This document shows positions 16,387 to 25,330 of a stretch of 64,000 nucleotides of DNA, in pieces. Both the position numbers and the translations under genes were made by a program. Source of the stretch: Allobosea sp. (lineage in GTDB: Bacteria > Pseudomonadota > Alphaproteobacteria > Rhizobiales > Beijerinckiaceae); NCBI RefSeq assembly GCF_017308075.1, contig NZ_JAFKFX010000030.1, positions 248,001 to 312,000 of the forward strand. Reading direction: 5' to 3'. The number at the start of each line of letters is the position of its first letter. Position 1 is the first letter of the stretch. The notes below the pieces were generated by a model, which was not told where the DNA came from, did not search any database, and worked only from the letters and a program-made list of their open reading frames with translations.

Positions 16387-18015
16387 ATGACCGCATCGCC
16401 CTACGATACCGATCTCGACCGCAACCCCGCGAATTTCCAGCCGCTCTCGCCATTGCCCTTCCTCGAGCGCGCCGCCGCCGTCTTCCCGCAGCAGATCGCC
16501 GTGATCCACGGCCCGCTGCGCCGCAATTATGCCGAGCTCTATGCCCGCACCCGCCGGCTCGCCTCGGCGCTGGCGCAGCACGGCATCGGCAAGAACGACA
16601 CCGTCGCGGCGATGCTGCCGAACACCCCGGCCATGCTCGAATGCCATTACGGCGTGCCGATGTGCGGCGCCGTCCTCAACACGCTGAACACCAGGCTCGA
16701 CGCGGCGATCATTGCCTTCTCGCTCGATCATGGCGGCGCCAAGGTGTTGATCGCCGACCGGGAATTCTCGAAGACGGTCAAGGAGGCGCTGGCGCTCTGC
16801 AAGGTGAAGCCGCTGGTAATCGACTATGATGACCCGGTCTTTGACGGCCCGGGCGAGCGCCTCGGCAGCGTCGAATACGAGGACTTCCTCGCCAAGGGCG
16901 ATCCCGATTTCGACTGGCTGCTGCCGGGTGACGAATGGGACGCGATCGCGCTGAACTACACCTCCGGCACCACCGGCGACCCCAAGGGCGTAGTCTACCA
17001 CCATCGCGGCGCCAATCTCCTGGCGACCTCGAACGTGCTGACGGGCGGCATGGGCCGGCACCCGGTCTATCTCTGGACCTTGCCGATGTTCCACTGCAAT
17101 GGCTGGTGCTTCCCCTGGACGATCTCGCTGCTCGCCGGCACCCATGTCTGCCTGCGTCAGGTCCGGGCCAAGGCGATGTACGACGCGCTCGCCGACCATG
17201 GCGTCACCCATATGTGCGGCGCGCCGATCGTGATGTCGACGCTGCTCAACGCGCCCGATGCCGAGCGCCGCAGCTTCCCCCAGAAGGTGAACTTCTTCAC
17301 CGCCGCCGCGCCGCCGCCGGAGGCGGTGCTCGCCGGCATGGCGCAGGCGGGCTTCCAGGTCGTCCATCTCTACGGGCTGACCGAAGTTTACGGCCCGGCC
17401 GTGGTCAACGAGTGGAACGGCGCCTGGGACGCGCTGCCCGGCTCCGAGCAGGCGGCCCTCAAGGCACGCCAGGGCGTGCGCTATCCGGCGCTGGAAGGGC
17501 TCGACGTGCTCGACCCCGAGACGATGAAGCCGGTCCCGCGCGACGGCCAGAGCCTCGGCGAGGTAATGTTCCGCGGCAATGTCGTGATGAAGGGCTATCT
17601 GAAGAACCCGAAATCGACCAGGGCCGCCTTCGAGGGTGGCTGGTTCCACTCCGGCGATCTCGGCGTCGTCCATCCCGACGGCTATATCCAGCTCAAGGAC
17701 CGCTCCAAGGACATCATCATCTCCGGCGGCGAGAACATCTCCTCGATCGAGGTCGAGGACGCGCTCTACAAGCACCCGGCTGTGCAGGCCGCCGCCGTCA
17801 TCGCCCGTCCCGACGAGAAATGGGGCGAGACGCCCTGCGCCTTCGTCGAGCTGAAGCCGGGGCAAACGGCCACGCAGGACGAGATCGTCGCCTGGTGCAA
17901 GACCCTGCTCGCCTCGTTCAAATGCCCGCGCACCGTGGTCTTCACCGAAGTTCCGAAGACCTCGACCGGCAAGATCCAGAAGTTCAAGCTGCGCGAGATG
18001 GCGCGGGCGCTCTGA
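16387..18015 (+). CDS. Medium/long-chain acyl-CoA synthetase
   Basis: 542 residues. AMP-forming adenylation domain with NYTSGTTGDPKGVVYHHRGA (phosphate loop), LYGLTEVYGPAVVNEW, and C-terminal PKTSTGKIQKFKLREMA, where the Lys is catalytic. The layout WTLPMFHCNGWCFPW is typical of the DmdB/3-methylthiopropionyl-CoA and medium-chain fatty acid ligase group. Start MTASPYDTDLDRNPANFQPL is preceded by a weak ribosome site; the frame is open above it but not conserved-looking. Exact substrate is undetermined. Confidence 0.88.
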   Translation: MTASPYDTDLDRNPANFQPLSPLPFLERAAAVFPQQIAVIHGPLRRNYAELYARTRRLASALAQHGIGKNDTVAAMLPNTPAMLECHYGVPMCGAVLNTLNTRLDAAIIAFSLDHGGAKVLIADREFSKTVKEALALCKVKPLVIDYDDPVFDGPGERLGSVEYEDFLAKGDPDFDWLLPGDEWDAIALNYTSGTTGDPKGVVYHHRGANLLATSNVLTGGMGRHPVYLWTLPMFHCNGWCFPWTISLLAGTHVCLRQVRAKAMYDALADHGVTHMCGAPIVMSTLLNAPDAERRSFPQKVNFFTAAAPPPEAVLAGMAQAGFQVVHLYGLTEVYGPAVVNEWNGAWDALPGSEQAALKARQGVRYPALEGLDVLDPETMKPVPRDGQSLGEVMFRGNVVMKGYLKNPKSTRAAFEGGWFHSGDLGVVHPDGYIQLKDRSKDIIISGGENISSIEVEDALYKHPAVQAAAVIARPDEKWGETPCAFVELKPGQTATQDEIVAWCKTLLASFKCPRTVVFTEVPKTSTGKIQKFKLREMARAL

Positions 18016-18076
18016 CGACGTCAGGCAGAGCGGACGCATTGTGAGGCCCGGAGCCGACCGGACAGCATGCCCGCAC

Positions 18077-18103
18077 AAAAAAGCCGGCCCCTTGCGGGGC
18101 CGG
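18077..18103 (-). terminator. Intrinsic terminator of the minus-strand DUF465 gene
   Basis: Stem CCGGCCCC (18084-18091) with GGGGCCGG (18096-18103) and loop TTGC, followed on the minus strand by a run of six Ts (plus 18077-18082). It could also slow plus-strand transcripts from the acyl-CoA synthetase gene. Confidence 0.8.
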
Positions 18104-18153
18104 TGATCGCGCCTGAGCGCGGGATTGATGCGGACCGGCGGCCCGCCCGGAAT

Positions 18154-18342
18154 TCAATGCAACGTCGGTGTCGGCATGGTTTGCCGCACGCGCTCGATCT
18201 CATCCTTCAGCAGCAGCTTCTTTCGCTTGAGTTCGGCCACGCCGAGATCGTCGGACGAGGGACTGGCGACCGCCTGGGCGATGGCCTCCTCGAGCTGGCG
18301 ATGCTTGCGTTCGAGCTCGGCGAGATGGGTCTGCAGCGACAT
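18154..18342 (-). CDS. DUF465 (YdcH-like) small protein, copy 1
   Basis: 62 residues, MSLQTHLAELERKHRQLEEAI to the end. The pattern L..H..L...I...........V..LKK.KL.LKDEI is the DUF465 signature, a two-helix hairpin seen throughout Proteobacteria with no settled role. Start is the ATG following CAGGAGGATCCAG. A second DUF465 gene faces away from it about 210 bp upstream. Confidence 0.88.
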   Translation of the reverse strand: MSLQTHLAELERKHRQLEEAIAQAVASPSSDDLGVAELKRKKLLLKDEIERVRQTMPTPTLH

Positions 18343-18554
18343 CTGGATCCTCCTGATGAGCGTTCTGGCAAGACAACTCTGACACAGAGCCGGCTTCACG
18401 TCTGCGGGGCAGCCGTGCAGCGCAACATGAGTTTTCGTGATCCCTTCCTGGCTTCTTCCAAAGCCGATGATTCGAAGCGGACCACCCTGCGTCACCGTCG
18501 CGGCGCTCTTGCCGCGCCGCTCCGGCCTGCGCATAGTCGGCAGCGATCGCGGCG

Positions 18555-18788
18555 ATGTTGAGACGGCTTATGGGATTCGAGTTGAGCGCCGAGGAGATCG
18601 AGGTCCTGATGGCCGAGCTGGTGCGGCTGCGCGACGAGCACCGCGACCTCGACAGCGCCATCGACGCGCTGGAACGGCTCGGCGCCATCAACCAGATCCA
18701 GGTCCAGCGCCTGAAGAAGCGCAAGCTCTATCTGCGCGACCGCATCGCCCATCTCGAGGACCAGCTCACCCCCGACATCATCGCCTGA
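18555..18788 (+). CDS. DUF465 (YdcH-like) small protein, copy 2
   Basis: 77 residues. It carries the same DUF465 helix pair, ending QRLKKRKLYLRDRIAHLEDQL, with an N-terminal extension GFELSAEEIEVLMAELVRLRDEH absent from copy 1. It is divergent from copy 1 and 101 bp upstream of purE, with which it may be co-transcribed. No known function. Confidence 0.87.
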   Translation: MLRRLMGFELSAEEIEVLMAELVRLRDEHRDLDSAIDALERLGAINQIQVQRLKKRKLYLRDRIAHLEDQLTPDIIA

Positions 18789-18889
18789 TCTGGAAGGATT
18801 CGGCCCTGCCGCCGATTCCGCCCTTGCTTGCAGCGGCCCCGCCGGTCTAGATCGCCCCCTTCCCCTCCCTTCCGGGAAGCGAGCATTTC

Positions 18890-19387
18890 ATGGCCGATCC
18901 GACCCCTCCCGTCGCCATCATCATGGGCAGCCAGTCCGACTGGGCGACCATGCGTCACGCCGCCGAGACCCTCACGGCGCTTGAGATCGGGCATGAGGCG
19001 CTGATCGTCTCGGCGCATCGCACGCCGGAGCGCCTGTTCGACTTCGCCAAGGGCGCCAAGGCCAGGGGCTACAAGGTCGTGATCGCCGGTGCCGGCGGCG
19101 CCGCCCACCTGCCCGGCATGGCGGCTTCACTGACGCCGCTGCCGGTCTTCGGCGTGCCTGTCGAATCCAAGGCGCTTTCCGGCCAGGACAGCCTGCTCTC
19201 GATCGTGCAGATGCCGGCCGGCATCCCCGTCGGAACGCTCGCCATCGGCCGCGCCGGCGCCGTCAACGCCGCCCTCCTCGCTGCCGCCGTTCTGGCCCTC
19301 AACGACGCCCCCCTCGCGGAGCGCCTCGATGCCTGGCGCCGGCGCCAGAGCGAGGCCGTCGCGCTCCAGCCGGTGGACGGCCAATGA
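18890..19387 (+). CDS. purE: N5-carboxyaminoimidazole ribonucleotide mutase
   Basis: 165 residues. The GSQSDWATM phosphate loop near the start and [10 protein letters not shown] are diagnostic of class I PurE, which moves the carboxylate from N5-CAIR to give CAIR in purine synthesis. [14 protein letters not shown] completes the active site. It overlaps purK by four bases (ATGA), so the two consecutive enzymes are made together. Confidence 0.97.
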   Translation: MADPTPPVAIIMGSQSDWATMRHAAETLTALEIGHEALIVSAHRTPERLFDFAKGAKARGYKVVIAGAGGAAHLPGMAASLTPLPVFGVPVESKALSGQDSLLSIVQMPAGIPVGTLAIGRAGAVNAALLAAAVLALNDAPLAERLDAWRRRQSEAVALQPVDGQ

Positions 19388-20484
19388 AACGCCCCGATTC
19401 CAGCGGACTTGCCCCCGGCGCCGTGCTCGGCATCCTCGGCGGCGGCCAGCTCGCCCGGATGCTGGCGCTGGCCGCGGCCGATCTAGGCGTCCGCGCCCAT
19501 ATCTTCGCACCCGAGCCTGACAGCCCGGCCTATGAGGTCGCGGCCCGCCACACCATCGGCGCCTATGAGGACGAGGCGGCACTGGCGACCTTCGCCGACG
19601 CGGTCGATGTGGTGACCTACGAGTTCGAGAACGTTCCGGCGGCCACCGCCGCCTTCCTCGCGGCGCGCACCCCGCTGCACCCCGGCGCCCGGGCGCTCGC
19701 GGTGACGCAGGACCGCCTCAGCGAGAAGCGCTTCGTCTCCGAGCTCGGGCTCGCCGTCGCGCCTTTCCGCCCGGTCGATTCGCTGGCCGAGCTCGAGCAG
19801 GCCGTCGCCGCGCTCGGCCGGCCGAGCGTGCTGAAGACGCGCCGCTTCGGCTATGACGGCAAGGGCCAGGTCAAGATCGGCGCCGACACCGATCTCGCTC
19901 AGGCCTGGGAAGAGATCGGGCATTTCCCGGCCATTCTCGAAGGCTTCGTCAGCTTCGTCCGCGAGGTCTCGGTCGTCGCGGCCCGCGGGCTCGACGGCAG
20001 CTTCGCCGCCTTCGACGTCTGCGAGAACGAGCACCGCGATCACATCCTGGCGCTGACCAGCGTACCGGCGCGCCTCGGCACCGCAGCAGCCGCAACCGCG
20101 ATCGATGCAGCGAGGCAGATCGGCGAGGCCCTCGGCTATGTCGGTGTCTTCGCCGTCGAGTTCTTCCTCGTCGAGACCAGCTCCGGCGAGCAGGTCGTGG
20201 TCAACGAGATCGCCCCGCGCGTCCATAATTCCGGCCACTGGACCAGCGAGGGCGCACAGACCTCACAATTCCACCAGCATATCCGCGCCGTCTGCGGTTT
20301 CCCGCTCGGCGCCACGACACGGCGCGGCCATGTCACGATGGAGAACCTGATCGGCGACCGGGTCCATGACTGGCGCGCCATTCTGGCCGAGCCGAACGCG
20401 CATCTGCACCTTTATGGCAAGCGCGAGGCACGGCCGGGCCGCAAGATGGGGCATGTCACGCGCATCATCCCCGCGGTCGATTGA
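19384..20484 (+). CDS. purK: N5-carboxyaminoimidazole ribonucleotide synthase
   Basis: 366 residues, ATP-grasp fold. The N-terminal [20 protein letters not shown] nucleotide motif and the later FEFENVPA-like segment, [12 protein letters not shown] loop and [14 protein letters not shown] motif are typical of PurK, which joins bicarbonate to AIR using ATP. Coupled to purE by ATGA overlap. Confidence 0.97.
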   Translation: MKRPDSSGLAPGAVLGILGGGQLARMLALAAADLGVRAHIFAPEPDSPAYEVAARHTIGAYEDEAALATFADAVDVVTYEFENVPAATAAFLAARTPLHPGARALAVTQDRLSEKRFVSELGLAVAPFRPVDSLAELEQAVAALGRPSVLKTRRFGYDGKGQVKIGADTDLAQAWEEIGHFPAILEGFVSFVREVSVVAARGLDGSFAAFDVCENEHRDHILALTSVPARLGTAAAATAIDAARQIGEALGYVGVFAVEFFLVETSSGEQVVVNEIAPRVHNSGHWTSEGAQTSQFHQHIRAVCGFPLGATTRRGHVTMENLIGDRVHDWRAILAEPNAHLHLYGKREARPGRKMGHVTRIIPAVD

Positions 20485-20651
20485 ACGGCCTCGGAAAGGC
20501 CCGATAATCCGGCGTCATCATCCGATTTCCGTGGCGTTGCGGCGTGGACAGGGTCTAGGAATTCTGATATCGGCACGGCCGTTCTGGCAGGTTTTCGTCG
20601 AAGGCCAGCCGCCCACTATTCCGGCCAACCCAATAACCACGGACCAAAGAC

Positions 20652-20885
20652 GTGCAGGTTCTCGTTCGGGACAATAATGTCGACCAGGCGCTGCGCGCGC
20701 TGAAGAAGAAGATGCAGCGCGAAGGCATCTTCCGCGAGATGAAGCTCCGCGGGCACTATGAGAAGCCCTCCGAGAAGAAGGCACGCGAGCAGGCCGAGGC
20801 CGTCCGCCGCGCCCGCAAACTGATCCGCAAGAAGCTCCAGCGCGAGGGCCTGCTGCCCGCGCCGGTGAAGCCGAAGCGCCCCTGA
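20652..20885 (+). CDS. rpsU: 30S ribosomal protein S21
   Basis: 77 residues starting at GTG with [20 protein letters not shown], the S21 N-terminus. The C-terminus is Lys/Arg-rich and slightly longer than the enterobacterial form, as usual in Rhizobiales. Ends PVKPKRP. It is monocistronic, with an intrinsic terminator about 60 bp after the stop. Confidence 0.96.
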   Translation: MQVLVRDNNVDQALRALKKKMQREGIFREMKLRGHYEKPSEKKAREQAEAVRRARKLIRKKLQREGLLPAPVKPKRP

Positions 20886-20946
20886 GCGGCCCCAACAGTC
20901 CGGCGCCGGCTGCGGCCGAAACAGTCCTGATCCGTCATCCGACCTT

Positions 20947-20977
20947 CGCCCGCTTTCGCGGGCGTTGTTGCTTTTTC
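20947..20977 (+). terminator. Intrinsic terminator of rpsU
   Basis: CGCCCGC (20947-20953) pairs with GCGGGCG (20958-20964) around TTTC, followed by a T-rich tail ending in five Ts. Confidence 0.8.
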
Positions 20978-21077
20978 GGGCCGCGTTAACCAAAAGTTGT
21001 CACGCTTTCGGCGTTTGATCGCGGATCAGCGCTGCGCCGGGAGCGGGCGGCACAAGAAGGGACATGAGCCGAGAGTG

Positions 21078-21935
21078 ATGAGACAGAGCATCTTCCGAGG
21101 CCGGAACTGGCTGGTCGCTATGGGCCTCGCCACCGCACTGGCCGGCTGCGACACGGTCAGCATGAATTCCGGCGCCGGGATCGCCGAGCTGCAGACCGAG
21201 AACACGGAAACGGCAAGCGTCAACATCGGCTCGCTGACCGAAGTCATCAACCGCAACCCGAACGATCCGCAGGCGTATAATACCCGGGGCGCCGCCTATG
21301 CTCGCATCGGCCGCTATTCGGACGCGATCTCCGATTTCGGCAAGGCGACCCAGCTCGACCCGAACTTCGCGCCGGCTTTCACCAATCGCGCGCTGGCCCT
21401 GCGCCAGACCGGCCGCAACGACGGCGCCCTGCAGGATTTCAACCGCGCCACCACCGCTAATCCGAATTACAGCCCGGCCTATATCGGCCGCGCCAATCTG
21501 CTGCGCGCTCAGGGCAACAGCCAGCAGGCGCTGGCCGATCTGAACACCGCGATCCGCCTCAATCCGGAATCGGCCGAGGCATTCCATGCGCGCGGGCTGG
21601 TCTACCAGAAGGAGGGTCAGCACCAGCATGCCGTCACCGATTTCGACTCGGTGATCGACCGCAACCCTTACAACGCACCGCCCTATATCGCGCGCGGCCA
21701 GAGCCTGAACGCGCTCGGAAAGTATGAATCGGCGCTCGAGGACTTCACCGCCGCGCTGAACGTCGACAACCGCAACGCCGACGCCTGGGCCGGCCGCGGC
21801 TTCGCCTTCGAGAAACTCGGCAAGAAGACAGAGGCCAGCGAGGCCTATCAGCGCGCGCTCGGCCTCGACGGCAACAACCAGACCGCCCGCGCCGGCCAGA
21901 GCCGTCTCGGCGGCGGCGGCCTGTTCCGGATGTAG
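21078..21935 (+). CDS. TPR-repeat lipoprotein
   Basis: 285 residues. Lipoprotein signal peptide with lipobox LAGC near residue 24, then about six tetratricopeptide repeats of 34 residues (for example AYNTRGAAYARIGRYSDAISDFGKATQLDP and successors). Ends GGGGLFRM. Such proteins are membrane-anchored scaffolds in the periplasm; the partner is unknown. Start ATG is preceded by GAGAG, weak. The sequence resembles alphaproteobacterial NlpI-like TPR lipoproteins. Confidence 0.85.
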   Translation: MRQSIFRGRNWLVAMGLATALAGCDTVSMNSGAGIAELQTENTETASVNIGSLTEVINRNPNDPQAYNTRGAAYARIGRYSDAISDFGKATQLDPNFAPAFTNRALALRQTGRNDGALQDFNRATTANPNYSPAYIGRANLLRAQGNSQQALADLNTAIRLNPESAEAFHARGLVYQKEGQHQHAVTDFDSVIDRNPYNAPPYIARGQSLNALGKYESALEDFTAALNVDNRNADAWAGRGFAFEKLGKKTEASEAYQRALGLDGNNQTARAGQSRLGGGGLFRM

Positions 21936-21964
21936 CGGCACCAGGTCGGCCGCCGCCGGCCTGT

Positions 21965-22065
21965 AGCATCCGACCGGAAAGTGGAGTCCCCTTTTCGGAA
22001 AACTCCGATGCGATGACGATCAGATCGATCGCCGTGACCGCGCCCCAACGGACGCGCGGCGATCT
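21965..22065 (+). repeat. Dispersed 101-bp repeat, copy A
   Basis: Begins AGCATCCGACCGGAAAGTGG and ends GCGGCGATCT. Aligned by eye without gaps to the copy at 43499-43599 (reverse orientation) I count 14 differences in 101 bases. It carries a palindrome around GAAAGTGGAGTCCCCTTTTC. Its last two bases supply part of the TAG stop of the hydrolase gene. Confidence 0.85.
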
Positions 22066-22918
22066 AAGGCGTCGCGGCGACCAGAATCTCGCTGCCGGCC
22101 AGCGCGCCGGCCGCGGCATCGGCCAGGAAGCGCCGGATTTCCGGCACCGAGCCCTGCGAAACCAGATTTCCGTGGTTTCCTTCCGGGAAGCGGACGAAGC
22201 GCTTCGGCGCATTCGCCAGCGCAAACAGCGCCTCGCCCTGGCTGTAGGGGATCACGGTGTCGCGCACGCCATGCAGGACCAGCACCGGCCCACGCACCTT
22301 GCCGATCGCCAGGTCCGAGCGGAACTGGTCGTGCATCAGCAGCGCGACCGGCACATAGGGATAGATCTGCTGCGCCACCGCGGCGGTCGACATGTAGGGC
22401 GCCTCGAGAATCACGGCCCTGAGCGCTTTGCTGGCGGCGAGCTTGAGAATCACCCCGGTACCGAGCGATTCGCCATATCCGACCAGCTTGTCGGCGCCGA
22501 AGCGGGCCATGGCGGCGTCATAGGCGGCGAGCGCGTCCTGCTCCAGCCCCGCCTCGCTCGGCGCGCCCGTCGAGCCGCCATAGCCGCGATAGTTCACTGC
22601 GAACAGCCCGGTCCCGTCCTGCGTCAGCGCCCGAAAGCGTGCCTGCCGTCCCGGCCCGCCGAAATTCCCGGCATTGCCATGGAAGAACAGCAGCACGGGC
22701 TTGCCCTCGCGCGGCGGCACCACCCAGGCGATCAGCGTCTCGCCATCGGCCGTGGTCAGCCGGACCTCCTCGACGCCGGGCAGATTCGCCGCGGCGATTT
22801 CGGCACGCGCCGGATTGCGCGGATAGAGCAGATCGCGCTGCTTGACGTAGAGCAGGCCCAGCACGCCGGCATAGGCGCAGGCCAGGGCGACCGCGACGAT
22901 GGCGAGGAGGCGCCTCAT
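22064..22918 (-). CDS. Alpha/beta hydrolase, BEM46-like
   Basis: 284 residues. An N-terminal membrane anchor (about 5-25) leads to an alpha/beta hydrolase domain with oxyanion motif FFHGNAGNFGG, nucleophile elbow GYGESLGTG (Ser), acid in HGVRDTVIP and a C-terminal NHGNL histidine. Serine hydrolases of this type act on unknown esters at the membrane. Its start overlaps the GNAT gene by four bases (ATGA) and its stop lies in repeat copy A. Confidence 0.88.
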   Translation of the reverse strand: MRRLLAIVAVALACAYAGVLGLLYVKQRDLLYPRNPARAEIAAANLPGVEEVRLTTADGETLIAWVVPPREGKPVLLFFHGNAGNFGGPGRQARFRALTQDGTGLFAVNYRGYGGSTGAPSEAGLEQDALAAYDAAMARFGADKLVGYGESLGTGVILKLAASKALRAVILEAPYMSTAAVAQQIYPYVPVALLMHDQFRSDLAIGKVRGPVLVLHGVRDTVIPYSQGEALFALANAPKRFVRFPEGNHGNLVSQGSVPEIRRFLADAAAGALAGSEILVAATP

Positions 22919-23397
22919 CGCAGCCGCTTGACCATTTCGACGGCATGCGGCGCGAAGCCGAAGCGCTGGTAGAGCCGCTCAGCGCCCGCATTGCCCGCGA
23001 GCACGCCGACACCCAGCGCCGCGACGCCCTGCCCGCGCGCATAGCGCTCCGCCTCGCCCAGAAGCGCCGCGGCGACGCCGCGTCCGCGATAGGGCTCGCC
23101 GACCACCAGGGTCGTGACATAGGCCTGCCGCCGCAGCTCGGCGCGCAGGAACGGCCCGCCATTGGTCAGGACGCAGCAGAGATAGCCGGCGACCGCGCCG
23201 TCGATCAGCGCGACCAGCGCCACACCGCCGCGGCTGGCCATCTGCTTCTCGTCATCGGCGAGGCAGGCCACGGCATCCTCCCGCTCGAGCGCACGGTCGC
23301 CGGAGACGGTCTGCTCATGGCGGTTGAGTTCCCAGTGCAAGGCGATGACCGCCTCGCGGTCCTGCGGTTCGAAAGAGCGGATCGGCAGTTCAGGCAT
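22915..23397 (-). CDS. GNAT family N-acetyltransferase
   Basis: 160 residues. The acetyl-CoA motif VVGEPYRGRGVAAALLGEAERYARGQG (RGxGxA) is clear, followed by GVLAGNAGAERLYQRFGF. Substrate unknown. First gene of a two-gene unit with the hydrolase; an intrinsic terminator of the upstream pnt operon separates it from pntB. Confidence 0.9.
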   Translation of the reverse strand: MPELPIRSFEPQDREAVIALHWELNRHEQTVSGDRALEREDAVACLADDEKQMASRGGVALVALIDGAVAGYLCCVLTNGGPFLRAELRRQAYVTTLVVGEPYRGRGVAAALLGEAERYARGQGVAALGVGVLAGNAGAERLYQRFGFAPHAVEMVKRLR

Positions 23398-23407
23398 GGA
23401 GCTTCCA

Positions 23408-23440
23408 ATAAAAAAGGGCCGGCATGGAAGCCGGCCCTTT
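23408..23440 (-). terminator. Intrinsic terminator of the pnt operon
   Basis: GGGCCGGC (23416-23423) pairs with GCCGGCCC (23430-23437) around six bases, followed on the minus strand by a run of six Ts (plus 23410-23415). It lies 23 bp past the pntB stop. Confidence 0.88.
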
Positions 23441-23462
23441 GCGTCATTGCTATGGCGGGCGC

Positions 23463-24869
23463 TCAGTGCGCCATCGCCTTGACGATCTCGTCGGTGACCT
23501 TCTTGGCGTCGCCGAACAGCATCATCGTATTGGGGCGGAAGAACAGCTCGTTCTCGACGCCGGCATAGCCGGCCGCCATGCCGCGCTTGATGAACAGCAC
23601 GGTCTTGGCCTTCTCGACGTCGAGGATCGGCATGCCATAGATCGGCGAGGACTTGTCGGTCTTGGCAGCCGGGTTGGTAACGTCGTTGGCACCGATGACG
23701 AAGGCGACGTCGGCTTGGCCGAACTCGGAGTTGATGTCCTCGAGCTCGAAGACCTCGTCATAGGGCACATTGGCTTCCGCCAGCAGCACGTTCATATGGC
23801 CGGGCATGCGGCCCGCCACCGGATGGATCGCGTACTTGACCTCGACGCCCTCCTTCTTGAGGAGGTCCGCCATCTCGCGCAGCGCGTGCTGGGCCTGCGC
23901 CACCGCCATGCCATAGCCCGGAACGATCAGGACCTTGCCGGCATTCTTCATGATGTAGGCGGCATCGTCGGGCGAGCCCTGCTTGACCGGGCGCGCTTCC
24001 ACCGCGCCACCCGGACCGGCCGCGGCATCGTCGCCGCCGAAGCCCCCGAGGATGACGGAGATGAAGCTCCGGTTCATCGCCTTGCACATGATGTAGGACA
24101 GGATCGCGCCGGAGGAGCCGACCAGCGCGCCGGTGATGATCAGCGCCATGTTGCCGAGCGTGAAGCCGATGCCCGCCGCCGCCCAACCCGAATAGGAGTT
24201 CAGCATCGAGACGACGACCGGCATGTCCGCGCCGCCGATCGGGATGATCAGCAGGATGCCGAGGGCGAAGGAGACCAGCACGATCAGCCAGAACAGGACA
24301 TGGCTTTCCGTCTGCAGGAAGATCAGCAGCATCACCACGAGCGCGATGCCGAGGCCGATATTGATGGCATGGCGCTGCGGCAGCATGATCGGCTTGCCGC
24401 TCATGCGCCCGTCGAGCTTGAGGAAGGCGATGATCGAACCGGTGAAGGTGATCGCGCCGATGGCGACGCCGAGCCCCATCTCGAACAGGCTGGCGCCCTT
24501 GATCTTGCCGACCTGGCCGATACCGAAGGCTTCGGGCGCATAGAGCGCGGCGGCCGCCACCAGCACGGCGGCGAGACCGACCAGCGAGTGGAAGAAGGCG
24601 ACGAGCTGCGGCATCTGCGTCATCTGCACGCGCTTGGCCATGAAGGCGCCGATGCCGCCGCCGATGGCGATGCCGAGGATGACGAGCAGCCAGCCGGAGA
24701 AGCCGGCCGGCGGATAGAAGATCACCGTGGTCAGCACGGCGATCGCCATGCCGACCATGCCGTAGAGATTGCCCTGGCGCGAGGTCGTCGGATGCGACAG
24801 CCCGCGCAGGGCCATGATGAAGAGGACGCCCGAGACGACGTAGAGCAGGGCGGAGAGGTTCGCGGCCAT
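23463..24869 (-). CDS. pntB: NAD(P) transhydrogenase subunit beta
   Basis: 468 residues. Roughly nine N-terminal membrane helices (1-260) form the proton channel, followed by the NADP(H)-binding domain III with PGYGMAVAQAQHALREMADLL, ANVPYDEVFELEDINSEFGQADVAFVIGANDVTNPAA and the terminal GDAKKVTDEIV. With PntA it transfers hydride from NADH to NADP, driven by the proton gradient in the inner membrane, supplying NADPH. It starts four bases after the pntAB stop. Confidence 0.97.
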   Translation of the reverse strand: MAANLSALLYVVSGVLFIMALRGLSHPTTSRQGNLYGMVGMAIAVLTTVIFYPPAGFSGWLLVILGIAIGGGIGAFMAKRVQMTQMPQLVAFFHSLVGLAAVLVAAAALYAPEAFGIGQVGKIKGASLFEMGLGVAIGAITFTGSIIAFLKLDGRMSGKPIMLPQRHAINIGLGIALVVMLLIFLQTESHVLFWLIVLVSFALGILLIIPIGGADMPVVVSMLNSYSGWAAAGIGFTLGNMALIITGALVGSSGAILSYIMCKAMNRSFISVILGGFGGDDAAAGPGGAVEARPVKQGSPDDAAYIMKNAGKVLIVPGYGMAVAQAQHALREMADLLKKEGVEVKYAIHPVAGRMPGHMNVLLAEANVPYDEVFELEDINSEFGQADVAFVIGANDVTNPAAKTDKSSPIYGMPILDVEKAKTVLFIKRGMAAGYAGVENELFFRPNTMMLFGDAKKVTDEIVKAMAH

Positions 24870-24873
24870 GCGC

Positions 24874-25305
24874 TCAGCCCTTCTTCTTGTACATCGCGAG
24901 CATACGCTCTGTGACGAGGAAGCCGCCGAAGATGTTCACGGAGGCGAGCACGAGGGCGACGAAGCCGAACACCTTGGCCCAGAGCGGGCCGTCGCCCAGA
25001 GCGGGCGCAGCCTGGACGCCGACCGCGAGCAGCGCGCCGACGACGATGACCGAGGAGATCGCGTTGGTGACCGACATCAGCGGCGTGTGCAGGGCCGGGG
25101 TCACCGACCAGACCACGTAGTAGCCGACGAAGACGGCGAGGACGAAGATGGCGAGGCGGAAGACCGTCGGGTCGACACCGGTCGCGGCGCCGGCGGCATG
25201 CGCCGCCTGCTCGGCGTACTTCTCGGCGAGCTCGGCGGCCTGCTTGGCAAGCGCAGCGGCCGAGCGGGCCTGTTCGAGCGCCTGTTCGGGGGTCGGATTA
25301 GCCAT
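24874..25305 (-). CDS. pntAB: NAD(P) transhydrogenase subunit alpha-2
   Basis: 143 residues. An Ala/Glu-rich N-terminal helix (about 1-45) precedes three membrane segments ending [15 protein letters not shown], the phrase found at the C-terminus of fused PntA. This shows the three-subunit (split alpha) form common in Alphaproteobacteria. It sits between pntAA (25 bp) and pntB (four bases) in one operon. Confidence 0.95.
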   Translation of the reverse strand: MANPTPEQALEQARSAAALAKQAAELAEKYAEQAAHAAGAATGVDPTVFRLAIFVLAVFVGYYVVWSVTPALHTPLMSVTNAISSVIVVGALLAVGVQAAPALGDGPLWAKVFGFVALVLASVNIFGGFLVTERMLAMYKKKG

Positions 25306-25330
25306 GGTTTGACACTCCCTCGTCGACCGC

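Noticed and set aside
20984-20997. Possible CtrA half-site TTAACC upstream of the TPR lipoprotein
   Set aside because: No second TTAA at seven-base spacing, so it is a half-site at most.
23424-24914. A 496-codon frame opposite pntB
   Set aside because: Histidine/aspartate-rich composition with no fold motif; the transhydrogenase gene on the other strand is unmistakable.
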